Source of the DNA: JAEUJM01 sp041908445
GTDB taxonomy: Bacteria; Actinomycetota; Acidimicrobiia; Acidimicrobiales; DATDAH01
NCBI GenBank assembly: GCA_041908445.1
Contig: JAYRFK010000049.1
Location: forward strand, 5,225-69,224
Direction: 5' to 3'
DNA length: 64,000 nucleotides
Shown: positions 8,523 to 15,572 of the stretch, in pieces
Layout: every line of letters begins with the position of its first letter
How positions within the stretch are numbered: the first letter of the stretch is position 1
Notes under the pieces: model-generated
What the model was told of the DNA's origin: nothing
Database searches by the model: none
What the model saw: only the letters and a program-made list of their open reading frames with translations
Program-made: the position numbers and the translations under genes

Positions 8523-8836
8523 GGCACCGGGTGGCGGCGGCCGTCGTGGTGGCGGCCCTGAGCCTCGCCCTCGGCGCGTGCGGGGGCGACGACGGCAGCG
8601 ACGAGGCCGCCATTACGCCGGAGGCGTTCCAGGCCGGCCTGATCGCCCGCGAGCAGTTCACGCCGGAGACCGCGGCCTGCATCAGCGGGTACCTGTACGA
8701 CGCCTTCCCGCCCGACCAGCTCCAGCTCCTGGCCTCGGCGGACACCAGCGGCCTCCCGCCCCAGGTCTGGGGGCGCTACACGCAGGTCGTCCTGGCCTGC
8801 CAGTACCACGACGAGCTCGGGGTGGCGGGGCCGTGA
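8519..8836 (+). CDS. Small putative lipoprotein, coupled to an SGNH protein
   Basis: A 105-residue protein with a short basic start, a hydrophobic stretch and the lipobox LALGAC (Cys about residue 20) followed by GGDDGSDE, as expected for a protein anchored on the outer face of the membrane. The mature part has two further Cys (TAACISGYLYD and LACQYHDELG). The 40088-40402 product shares this layout: an ACI/TCI cysteine, a Y three residues later, LP..W..Y, and a second Cys before HDE. Both genes overlap a downstream SGNH gene by GTGA. I do not recognise a named family. Confidence 0.65.
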   Translation: MRHRVAAAVVVAALSLALGACGGDDGSDEAAITPEAFQAGLIAREQFTPETAACISGYLYDAFPPDQLQLLASADTSGLPPQVWGRYTQVVLACQYHDELGVAGP

Positions 8837-10443
8837 GCGACCCGCAGGCCTCGGAGGTCCCGGGGGACTGGGCCGCCGCCGGCGACCGGTCGGGGGAGCG
8901 GCGCGACCCGGCCGCGCCGCGGCCCATCACGACGCGCCAGCGGATCGCGCCGACGATCGGCCTGAGCGTGGTGGCGGTGGTGTTCCTCCTGCTCGACCGC
9001 ACCTCGGCGGCGCTGGTCGCCATCGTCGCCGCGGTCGTCGTCGGCATCGCCTGCTTCGCCTCGGACGGCTTCGTCCGGGGGTTCCACCGCCTCCAGCACA
9101 AGGTCGCCCACGGCGTGGGCGTGGGCCTGACCTGGGTGCTGATGATCCCGATCCACTACCTCGTCATCACCCCCGTGGGCCTCGTCGCCCGCCTGTTCAA
9201 GGCCGACCCCCTGCGCCCCACCAGCGGCGGCGACGGCTGGCAGACCCGGTCGGGCGAGCACCGCTCCCGGCCCCGCAAGGGCTACGCCGACGAGCGGACC
9301 GTGCTCGCGCCCGAGAACCGCAAGGACCGCCGCTGGCGCACGGTGCGGGTCGTCGCCGCGGTCCTCGTCGTCGAGGCCCTGGCCGTCGGCATCTGGTGGG
9401 TGGTCGACGAGCGCTCCACGCCCCAGGAGGTCTTCGAAGGCGTCTCCGGGCCCGGTCCCCGCGACTCGGCGGCCCTGCGGGACCTGCCCTACGCCGACCA
9501 GTTGGAGACCGAGCTCGGCCAGGCTGCCAGCGGGGGCGTGTACACGCCGACCCAGGACCAGTCGCTGCGGGACTTCCAGAGCACCTACGTCAACGTGGCC
9601 AACCGGGTGCGCCGGAGCTACGAGACCACCGTGCCGGGCGAGCCCCTCGACATCTGGTTCTTCGGCGGGTCGACCATGTTCGGGTTCGACGGCCAGCGCG
9701 ACGACCACACCATCCCCTCCGAGGTGGTGCGCCTCGCCGAGGCCCAGGGCCGGCCGATCCGGGCGCGGAACTACGGCGCCCAGGGCCTGACCAACTACCA
9801 GGAGACCCAGATCTTCGCCCAGCTCCTCGTGGCGGGCGAGCGCCCGGACCTGGTGGTGTTCTACGACGGCATCAACGACATCGCCCTGCAGCTGCAGAAC
9901 GCCCTGGCCCAGCGCGACGTGGCCGGCGAGCCGGGCCAGCTGCAGTCCGACCTGATCCGGCAGGCCATGACCCAGGCCGGCGTGAACGGCTCCGCCGCGC
10001 CGCCGTCACCGCTGCTCCCCGACAACGCCCCGGTGCCCGCCGGGCAGGTGCCCCTGCAGTCGCTCGTGGACGACGTGGTCGGCGTCTACGCCGACGGCGT
10101 CGAGCTGTCCATCAACCTCGGCAACACCTATGGCGTCCCGGTTCTGCACTACTGGCAGCCCGACCTGCTCACCCGCACCCCGCTCGACCCGGGCGAGGAG
10201 GAGCTGCTGGCGGTCCAGGGGATGGACCAGATGATCTACCAGTCGATGCGGGCGTTCTGGGCGCTCGTGCGCCAGGACCTGCCGGACGGCGTGATCGACA
10301 TCTCCAACGCCTTCGACGCCCTCGACGTGCCGGTGCTCACCGACATCGTGCACGTCAACGAGGACGGCGCCCGGGCGGTGGCGGCGGCCATGTACCCGGC
10401 GATCGTCGCCGCCTCGACCCCGTCGTCCACGCTGGGGCCCTGA
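8833..10443 (+). CDS. Membrane-anchored SGNH/GDSL hydrolase-like protein
   Basis: A 536-residue protein. Residues ~35-120 hold about three hydrophobic helices, a fourth lies near 172-192, and an extracytoplasmic SGNH domain follows. Catalytic blocks: GGSTMFG with nucleophile S280, YDGIND with N348, and TDIVHVNEDGAR with D504/H507. A signature shared with the paralogs is QRDDHTIPSEVVRLAE right after the nucleophile. SGNH proteins of this kind hydrolyse or transfer acyl esters on envelope glycans; the substrate is inferred only from context. The GTG at 8833 overlaps the lipoprotein stop by 4 bp. Confidence 0.8.
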   Translation: MSDPQASEVPGDWAAAGDRSGERRDPAAPRPITTRQRIAPTIGLSVVAVVFLLLDRTSAALVAIVAAVVVGIACFASDGFVRGFHRLQHKVAHGVGVGLTWVLMIPIHYLVITPVGLVARLFKADPLRPTSGGDGWQTRSGEHRSRPRKGYADERTVLAPENRKDRRWRTVRVVAAVLVVEALAVGIWWVVDERSTPQEVFEGVSGPGPRDSAALRDLPYADQLETELGQAASGGVYTPTQDQSLRDFQSTYVNVANRVRRSYETTVPGEPLDIWFFGGSTMFGFDGQRDDHTIPSEVVRLAEAQGRPIRARNYGAQGLTNYQETQIFAQLLVAGERPDLVVFYDGINDIALQLQNALAQRDVAGEPGQLQSDLIRQAMTQAGVNGSAAPPSPLLPDNAPVPAGQVPLQSLVDDVVGVYADGVELSINLGNTYGVPVLHYWQPDLLTRTPLDPGEEELLAVQGMDQMIYQSMRAFWALVRQDLPDGVIDISNAFDALDVPVLTDIVHVNEDGARAVAAAMYPAIVAASTPSSTLGP

Positions 10444-10483
10444 CGGCGCCCGGGCCCGGACGCGTGCCGTCGGGGCCGGTGGC

Positions 10484-11212
10484 TCAGCGCCAGCCGTTGA
10501 GGGCGAGGTCGAGCTCGGTGGCCTTGGCGGGCACGCTGCGGGCCGCGAGCGAGAGCACCTTGTGGATCCCCGTGTGCACGACGCCCTCCCAGCCCGGGAG
10601 CGGCCAGCGGGTCTGCACGAAGAACACGTAGCGGGCCTCGTCGCTGTCGTTCCACGCCTCGTGCTCGCAGGCGTCGTCGAAGGCCAGGCTCTTGCCGTCC
10701 TCCCAGACCACGACCTCGTCGGCCACCTGGAGGCGGCAGGCGCCGACGGGCTCGGGCACCTTCACCCCGAGCTGGTAGCGCAGGGCCCGGAACGGGCCGC
10801 GGTGCAGCGGGATGTGGGTGCCGCCGTCGAGGACGGTGAAGCCGGCGATCTCGAGGCCGGGGATGTCGCGCACCGCGTCCGCGGTGGCGGGGCAGCGGGC
10901 GGCGTTGCCCTCCACCCACGAGCCGAAGGAGTAGAGGATGTAGGTGGTCCAGGGCCCCTCGGCACCGAGCTCCTCACCCATGACCTCGTTGATGTCGGGC
11001 ATCTGGATGCCCGTGGCGAGCAGCTGGTCGAGCTCCCGGCGGATGTCGGGCCAGCGGGCCGCCACCTGCGGCGCCCACGGGATGCTGAGGGGGTCGATCG
11101 ACCGGTTGGTGAGGGGGAAGTGGCGGTCGATCAGCCAGCGGTCGAGGTCGACCAGCTTGCTCAGCGTGTTCTCGATCCGCTCCATCGCGGACTGGCGGCG
11201 CCGGGCGTTCAC
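10484..11212 (-). CDS. Aspartyl/asparaginyl beta-hydroxylase-like Fe(II)/2OG oxygenase
   Basis: A 242-residue cytoplasmic oxygenase of the Asp/Asn beta-hydroxylase (LpxO-like) family. The metal and 2-oxoglutarate region is visible: IPLHRGPFRALRYQLGV with the first His and the Arg, and LAFDDACEHEAWNDSDEARY with the second His in the usual EHEAWN setting. Members hydroxylate Asp/Asn side chains or lipid acyl chains. The GTG at 11212 is chosen because TATCAT ends 7 nt upstream, a leaderless arrangement; the ATG at 11185 is the alternative. It is convergent with the SGNH gene. Two homologs lie at 34215 and 40471. Confidence 0.85.
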   Translation of the reverse strand: MNARRRQSAMERIENTLSKLVDLDRWLIDRHFPLTNRSIDPLSIPWAPQVAARWPDIRRELDQLLATGIQMPDINEVMGEELGAEGPWTTYILYSFGSWVEGNAARCPATADAVRDIPGLEIAGFTVLDGGTHIPLHRGPFRALRYQLGVKVPEPVGACRLQVADEVVVWEDGKSLAFDDACEHEAWNDSDEARYVFFVQTRWPLPGWEGVVHTGIHKVLSLAARSVPAKATELDLALNGWR

Positions 11213-11219
11213 GGCGCGG

Positions 11220-11225
11220 ATGATA
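11220..11225 (-). promoter_or_regulatory. -10-like box TATCAT of the beta-hydroxylase gene
   Basis: Minus-strand TATCAT ends 7 nt before the GTG at 11212, supporting that start over the internal ATG. Confidence 0.5.
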
Positions 11226-11276
11226 CCGCCGGGCCGGCCCCACGGTCCCGGCTCGCCCGCCACCGTGGCCCGTGCG

Positions 11277-11282
11277 TAACCT
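11277..11282 (+). promoter_or_regulatory. -10-like box TAACCT of the SDR gene
   Basis: TAACCT ends 7 nt before the ATG at 11290, consistent with a leaderless mRNA. Confidence 0.55.
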
Positions 11283-11289
11283 CGGCGCC

Positions 11290-12051
11290 ATGGACATCAC
11301 CGGAACTTCCGCAATCGTCACAGGCGGCGCGTCGGGCCTCGGGGAGGCCACCTCGCGGCGGCTCGCGGCCGCCGGCGCCAAGGTCGTCGTGCTCGACATG
11401 CAGGACGCCAAGGGCGAGCCCCTGGCCAAGGAGCTGGGCGGCGTGTTCGTCCACGCCGACGTCACGAACACCGAGGAGGTGCAGGCCGCGGTCGACGCCG
11501 CCTCCGAGATGGGCCCGCTGCGGGTGCTCGTCAACTGCGCCGGCATCGGCTGGGCCCAGCGCACCGTCGACCGGGGCGGCAACCCCCACGACCTCGGCGC
11601 CTTCGAGAAGGTCGTCAGCGTCAACCTGATCGGCACCTTCAACTGCATCCGCCTGGCGGCCTCGGCCATGAGCCAGACCGACGAGCTCGAGTACGGCGAG
11701 CGTGGCGCCATCGTGAACACCGCCTCGGTGGCGGCCATGGACGGCCAGATCGGCCAGGCCTCCTACAGCGCCTCCAAGGGCGGCGTGGTCGGCATGACCC
11801 TCCCGATCGCCCGTGACCTCGCCGCGGTCGGCATCCGGGTCAACACCATCGCCCCGGGCCTCATCGACACCCCGCTGCTCGGCATGCTGCCCGACCCGCA
11901 GAAGGAGGCCCTCGGCCAGAGCGTGCTCTTCCCGAAGCGCCTGGGCACCCCCGACGACTTCGCCTCGCTCGCCCTCGAGCTCGTCACCAACGGCTACCTC
12001 AACGGGGAGACCTTCCGGCTCGACGGCGGCATCCGGATGCCTCCCAAGTAG
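11290..12051 (+). CDS. SDR-family oxidoreductase, 3-hydroxyacyl-CoA dehydrogenase type
   Basis: A 253-residue classical short-chain dehydrogenase. The NAD-binding TGGASGLG is near residues 11-18, NCAGIG near 83, the catalytic Ser lies in NTASVAAMDG, and YSASK supplies the Tyr/Lys pair. The overall sequence, including DTPLLGMLPDPQ and the C-terminal GGIRMPPK, is closest to type II 3-hydroxyacyl-CoA dehydrogenase (HSD17B10-like), which oxidises 3-hydroxyacyl-CoA. A role in fatty acid or branched-chain catabolism is likely, and a link to the surrounding cluster is not evident. Confidence 0.88.
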   Translation: MDITGTSAIVTGGASGLGEATSRRLAAAGAKVVVLDMQDAKGEPLAKELGGVFVHADVTNTEEVQAAVDAASEMGPLRVLVNCAGIGWAQRTVDRGGNPHDLGAFEKVVSVNLIGTFNCIRLAASAMSQTDELEYGERGAIVNTASVAAMDGQIGQASYSASKGGVVGMTLPIARDLAAVGIRVNTIAPGLIDTPLLGMLPDPQKEALGQSVLFPKRLGTPDDFASLALELVTNGYLNGETFRLDGGIRMPPK

Positions 12052-12066
12052 CACCACCACGACCTG

Positions 12067-12084
12067 CGACCGGGCGACCGGTCG
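12067..12084. terminator. Hairpin in a convergent gap
   Basis: A 7-bp stem (CGACCGG/CCGGTCG) closed by a GCGA tetraloop lies between the converging SDR and PCP-TE genes. It could terminate both transcripts. No T tract is present. Confidence 0.4.
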
Positions 12085-12105
12085 GCGGACGGGGGCCGCA
12101 CGGCG

Positions 12106-13920
12106 TCAACCAGGCGCCGGGGCGGCCCCCAGCCGCGTCCGGAGCCCGGCGCCGATGGCGTCGAGCGACGGTGGGCGCAGCAGGTCCTCGTGGCGGCCGG
12201 GGATCCGGTGGACCACGACCTCGGCGCCGGTGGCGCCCCAGCCCATGGTGTCGTCGGTGGCCTCGGTGGTCTCGGCCCAGAACAGGTCGATGCGCCCGTC
12301 GTAGGGCGCCGGCGCCCACTGCGGCCCGACCAGGTGCCAGTGGGACCACCAGGCGAACCACAGGCGCTCCTCGGGCGCGATGACCTCGCCGGCGGCCAGG
12401 CGGCGCTCCCACCCGGCGGCGAGGGCCGCCGCGTCGAGGTCGCCCTCGGGACGCCAGGCGGCCCAGGGCGAGCCCGGCTCGCGCTCGGCCCGGGCGGCGT
12501 CGAGGAACGGGAGCGGTGGCGTCTCGGTGCGCGAGTAGTCGAGGCCCCGGTAGCCGGGGCCGACGTCGACGATGCCGAGCAGCGCCACCTCCTCGCCGGC
12601 GGCGCGCAGCGCCCGGGCCATCTCGAAGGCGAGGACGCCGCCGAAGGAGTACCCGGCCAGGTGGTAGGGCCCGACGGGCTGCACCGAGCGCAGGGCCTCG
12701 ACGTAGCGGCCCGCCATGGCCTCGATCGTCGCGAAGGCCCGGCGGCCCTCGAGGAAGGGCGACTCGAAGCCGTAGGCGGCCCGACCCTCGGGCACGGCGG
12801 CCTCGGCGAGGGGCCGGAGGCGGAACGCCGACCCCTGCAGGTCGTGGGTGAGGAAGAGCGGCGCCCCCTCCGGGTCGCCGGGGACCAGCGGCACGAGGAG
12901 CGCCTCGGTGCCCCCGTGGGACCCGTCGGCGTCCCTGTCGGCATCGGCATCGGCCTCGGCATCCGCGGTCGCCCGGGCGACGGCGGCGAGCTGGTCGACG
13001 GTGGTGGCCTCCAGGAAGACCGCCATGGGGAGGCGCACGCCGGTGCGCTGCTCGAGCAGGACGAGCATCTGGGCGGCGAGCAGGCTGTAGCCGCCGAGGG
13101 CGAAGAAGTCCCCGTCGGTGGGCACGTCGGGCCGGCCCAGCAGCTCCGACCAGATGGTCGTGAGCGCGGCGGTGAGCGGGTCGGCGATCGTCTCCGGTTC
13201 GGGGCCGGCCGCGTCCGGCTCGGGAGTGGGCGCGCCCGACCTCGCCGCGGCGGGCGCCGGGGGCGCACCCCCGCCCGTCGTCGCGCTCGTCGGCGCCGGT
13301 CGGGTGTCGAGCACGGTCAGCACGTCGTCGGCGTGGCCCGTGGCCACGTCGAGGCCCAGCGCGCCGGCGAGACGGCCGGGGTGAACCGCCAGGCCCCCGG
13401 GGTGGCCGGCGGCCGCAGGCAGCGCCTCGGCGGCGCCCACCACCTGCACGTTCGCCCGCGTGGGGCCGGTGCCGGGGGCGTCGGCCGGGCCGGGGTCGCG
13501 CTCGTCGGCGGCCCACCACGCCACCCGGCGCCGGCCGGTGGTCGGCACCCAGTCGAGGTAGGCGAGGGTGCTCCCGTCGCCGAGCAGCACCCGGTCGCAG
13601 GGGGCCAGGGGGGCGAGGAGCCGTCGCAGGCGCCGTGACTTCCAGGCCCGGGCGAGCGGCCGGAGGCGCAGCGCGGCCAGGGCACGGGGCACCCGTTCCT
13701 CGTTGACCCCGCCGGCGTCGAGCACGACGGCGGCACCGGGCACCGGGCCCACGGCCGGGCCGGACCGCCACCACACCACCGCCACCGTCGACCCGGTGCA
13801 CCGGTGGAGCCACTCGACCAGGGCGACGAGCGCGTCGGTGCGGGGCCCGGGCTCGCCCTCGGGCGCCACCAGGACCACGTCGGGAGCGGTCGCCGTCGTC
13901 GGCGGGCCGGACGAAGCCAT
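12106..13920 (-). CDS. Peptidyl carrier protein-thioesterase with glycosyltransferase-like N-terminus
   Basis: A 604-residue three-part protein. Residues ~1-200 resemble the N-terminal half of the glycosyltransferases at 54582-60358: an opening VVLV strand, a ...RSRRLRRLL helix, then a DRVLLGDGSTLAYL strand. The C-terminal donor-binding half is absent. An Ala/Pro linker leads to a carrier domain with the phosphopantetheine Ser (S279) in LGGYSLL. The last ~250 residues are a type I thioesterase with GYSFGG (S425), IVDVG (D452) and GRHEDLL (H577). A thioester-bound acyl or peptidyl group would be released or transferred, but no adenylation or ketosynthase domain is encoded here. TACGCT lies 7 nt upstream of the ATG. 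Confidence 0.8.
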   Translation of the reverse strand: MASSGPPTTATAPDVVLVAPEGEPGPRTDALVALVEWLHRCTGSTVAVVWWRSGPAVGPVPGAAVVLDAGGVNEERVPRALAALRLRPLARAWKSRRLRRLLAPLAPCDRVLLGDGSTLAYLDWVPTTGRRRVAWWAADERDPGPADAPGTGPTRANVQVVGAAEALPAAAGHPGGLAVHPGRLAGALGLDVATGHADDVLTVLDTRPAPTSATTGGGAPPAPAAARSGAPTPEPDAAGPEPETIADPLTAALTTIWSELLGRPDVPTDGDFFALGGYSLLAAQMLVLLEQRTGVRLPMAVFLEATTVDQLAAVARATADAEADADADRDADGSHGGTEALLVPLVPGDPEGAPLFLTHDLQGSAFRLRPLAEAAVPEGRAAYGFESPFLEGRRAFATIEAMAGRYVEALRSVQPVGPYHLAGYSFGGVLAFEMARALRAAGEEVALLGIVDVGPGYRGLDYSRTETPPLPFLDAARAEREPGSPWAAWRPEGDLDAAALAAGWERRLAAGEVIAPEERLWFAWWSHWHLVGPQWAPAPYDGRIDLFWAETTEATDDTMGWGATGAEVVVHRIPGRHEDLLRPPSLDAIGAGLRTRLGAAPAPG

Positions 13921-13927
13921 CGTCGCC

Positions 13928-13933
13928 AGCGTA
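13928..13933 (-). promoter_or_regulatory. -10-like box TACGCT of the PCP-TE gene
   Basis: Minus-strand TACGCT ends 7 nt before the ATG at 13920, as expected for a leaderless start. Confidence 0.5.
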
Positions 13934-13964
13934 GGAGCGCCCGCCCGCGGCGCCCGACCGGCGC

Positions 13965-14600
13965 TCAGTGGACGGGGGGCAGCGCCGGCCGGTTCCGCCC
14001 CGCGAGCAGGGCGCCGTGGTCGGCCATGGCCAGCAGCTCGGCGTCGCCGGACGAGTTGCCGTAGGCCCAGAGCTCGACCTCGCCGCCGCCGGTGGCCTCG
14101 AGCCACTCCCGCAGCCGCACCGCCTTCTCCGGGCCGCGCACGTTGGGACGGGCCATCTCCCCGGTGTGGCGGCCGTCGGGGCCCACCGCCAGCTCGACCG
14201 CGATGACCTCGTCGAAGCCCAGCCGCTCACCGAGCAGCGGGCGGAGGTAGGTCGTCAGCGACGCCGACACCGCCACGAGCTGGTGGCCGGCCCGCCGGTG
14301 CTCCTCGACCCGCTCGCGCATGGCCGGCACGAGGATCGCCTCGAGCCGCTCGGCGTAGGCGCGCCCGGCGGCGGCGACCCGGGTGGGGTCGTCGCCGGCG
14401 GTCAGGCGGCGCAGCAGCTGCGCCTTGGCCTGGTCGCGCCGGTGGATCTCGGCCTCCAGGCGCCACGGCGGACCGACGCGCGCCGCCGCCGAGGCCAGGC
14501 GCTTGCGCCCGTAGAGCCGGGCGAGGAAGGGCACGAGGGTGTCGCGCGGCGTGAGGGTGCCGTCGAAGTCGAAGGCCGCGACGCGGCGGTCCGCGCTCAC
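13965..14600 (-). CDS. HAD-superfamily hydrolase, subfamily IB
   Basis: A 211-residue phosphatase-like protein of the SerB/PSP group. FDFDGTLTPRDT near the N-terminus carries the nucleophile and acid/base aspartates, VSASLTTYLRPL is motif II, the Lys of GPEKAVRL serves as motif III, and YGNSSGDAELL is motif IV. Related proteins act on phosphoserine, lysophosphatidate or similar small phosphates. The GTG at 14600 overlaps the upstream epimerase stop by 4 bp, so the two form an operon. Confidence 0.85.
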   Translation of the reverse strand: MSADRRVAAFDFDGTLTPRDTLVPFLARLYGRKRLASAAARVGPPWRLEAEIHRRDQAKAQLLRRLTAGDDPTRVAAAGRAYAERLEAILVPAMRERVEEHRRAGHQLVAVSASLTTYLRPLLGERLGFDEVIAVELAVGPDGRHTGEMARPNVRGPEKAVRLREWLEATGGGEVELWAYGNSSGDAELLAMADHGALLAGRNRPALPPVH

Positions 14601-15499
14601 CCGCGGGCGAGGAGGGCGTCCAGGGCGGGGCGCAGATCGGGTCGGGCGAAGGTGAACCCGGCCTCGAGGAGCCGCTCGGGCCGGACCCGCTGGCTGGCGA
14701 GGAGCAGCTCGTCGACGAGCTCGCCGCCGAAGAGCACCTTGGGGCCGAAGCCGGGAACGGGGACCACCGTCGGCCGGTGGAGCGCGCCCCCGAGCGCCTC
14801 GGTGAACTCGCGGTTGGTGACCGGCGTCGGCGCGGTGAGGTTCACGGGCCCGTCGAGCTCGTGGTCGAGGAGGAACCGCAGGGCGGCGACCTCGTCCTCG
14901 ATGGCGATCCAGCTCATGTACTGGCGGCCGTTCCCGATGCGGCCGCCGAGGCCCACCTTGAACAGCGGCAGCTGCTTGGCCAGCACCCCGCCGCCGGCGT
15001 CGAGGACGATCCCGGTGCGGGCGTGGGCCACCCGGACGCCGGCCTCTCGGGCGGGGTCGGCGGCGGCCTCCCACTGGCGGCACACGTCGGCGAGGAAGCC
15101 GCTGCCCGACGCGGACGCCTCGGTGAGCACCTCGTCGCCCCGGTCGCCGTACCAGCCGATGGCCGAGCCGGACACGAGCACCTTCGGGCCGTCGGCGCCC
15201 ACGTCGGCCAGGGCCCGGGCCACGAGCCCGGTGCCCGCCGTGCGGCTGGTGAGGATGCGCTCCTTCTGGGCGGCGGTCCAGCGCTTCTCGGCGATGCCCT
15301 CGCCGGCGAGGTGCACGACCGCGTCCAGCCCGGCCAGGTCGGCGGGGTCGAGGCGGCCGGCGGCCGGGTCCCAGCCGATCTCGTCGGCCCCGGTCGCGGC
15401 CCGGCGCACGACGCGGACCACCCGGTGGCCGTCGGCGAGGAGGGAAGCGCGCAGGGCCTCGCCGATGAGGCCGGTCGAGCCCGTGATGGCGATGTCCAT
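14597..15499 (-). CDS. TIGR01777-family NAD(P)-dependent epimerase/dehydratase
   Basis: A 300-residue extended SDR-fold protein of the YfcH/SDR39U1 group: ITGSTGLIGEALR at the N-terminus binds the dinucleotide, VVHLAGEGIAEKRWTAAQK and SGSAIGWYGDRGDEVLTE are hallmarks of the family, and the C-terminal DUF1731 part follows (RPERLLEAGFTFARPDLRPAL). The biochemical role of the family is poorly known. It heads a two-gene operon with the HAD hydrolase, transcribed from a TACCGT box 6 nt before the ATG. Confidence 0.88.
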   Translation of the reverse strand: MDIAITGSTGLIGEALRASLLADGHRVVRVVRRAATGADEIGWDPAAGRLDPADLAGLDAVVHLAGEGIAEKRWTAAQKERILTSRTAGTGLVARALADVGADGPKVLVSGSAIGWYGDRGDEVLTEASASGSGFLADVCRQWEAAADPAREAGVRVAHARTGIVLDAGGGVLAKQLPLFKVGLGGRIGNGRQYMSWIAIEDEVAALRFLLDHELDGPVNLTAPTPVTNREFTEALGGALHRPTVVPVPGFGPKVLFGGELVDELLLASQRVRPERLLEAGFTFARPDLRPALDALLARG

Positions 15500-15505
15500 G
15501 CCCTC

Positions 15506-15511
15506 ACGGTA
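15506..15511 (-). promoter_or_regulatory. -10-like box TACCGT of the epimerase-HAD operon
   Basis: Minus-strand TACCGT ends 6 nt before the ATG at 15499, a leaderless arrangement. Confidence 0.55.
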
Positions 15512-15572
15512 CCGGCGGGCCCCCGCTGCGGACCGGTCCGGCCCGCAGTCGGGTCGGGCGGGTCGGCTCGGG

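Noticed and set aside
10442..10475. GACGGC...GCCGTC inverted repeat as terminator between SGNH and beta-hydroxylase genes
   Set aside because: Six-bp stem with a loop of about 20 nt; too weak to call in DNA of this composition.
12106..13920. Nonribosomal peptide synthetase cluster
   Set aside because: Only a PCP and thioesterase are present; no adenylation or condensation domain occurs in the window.
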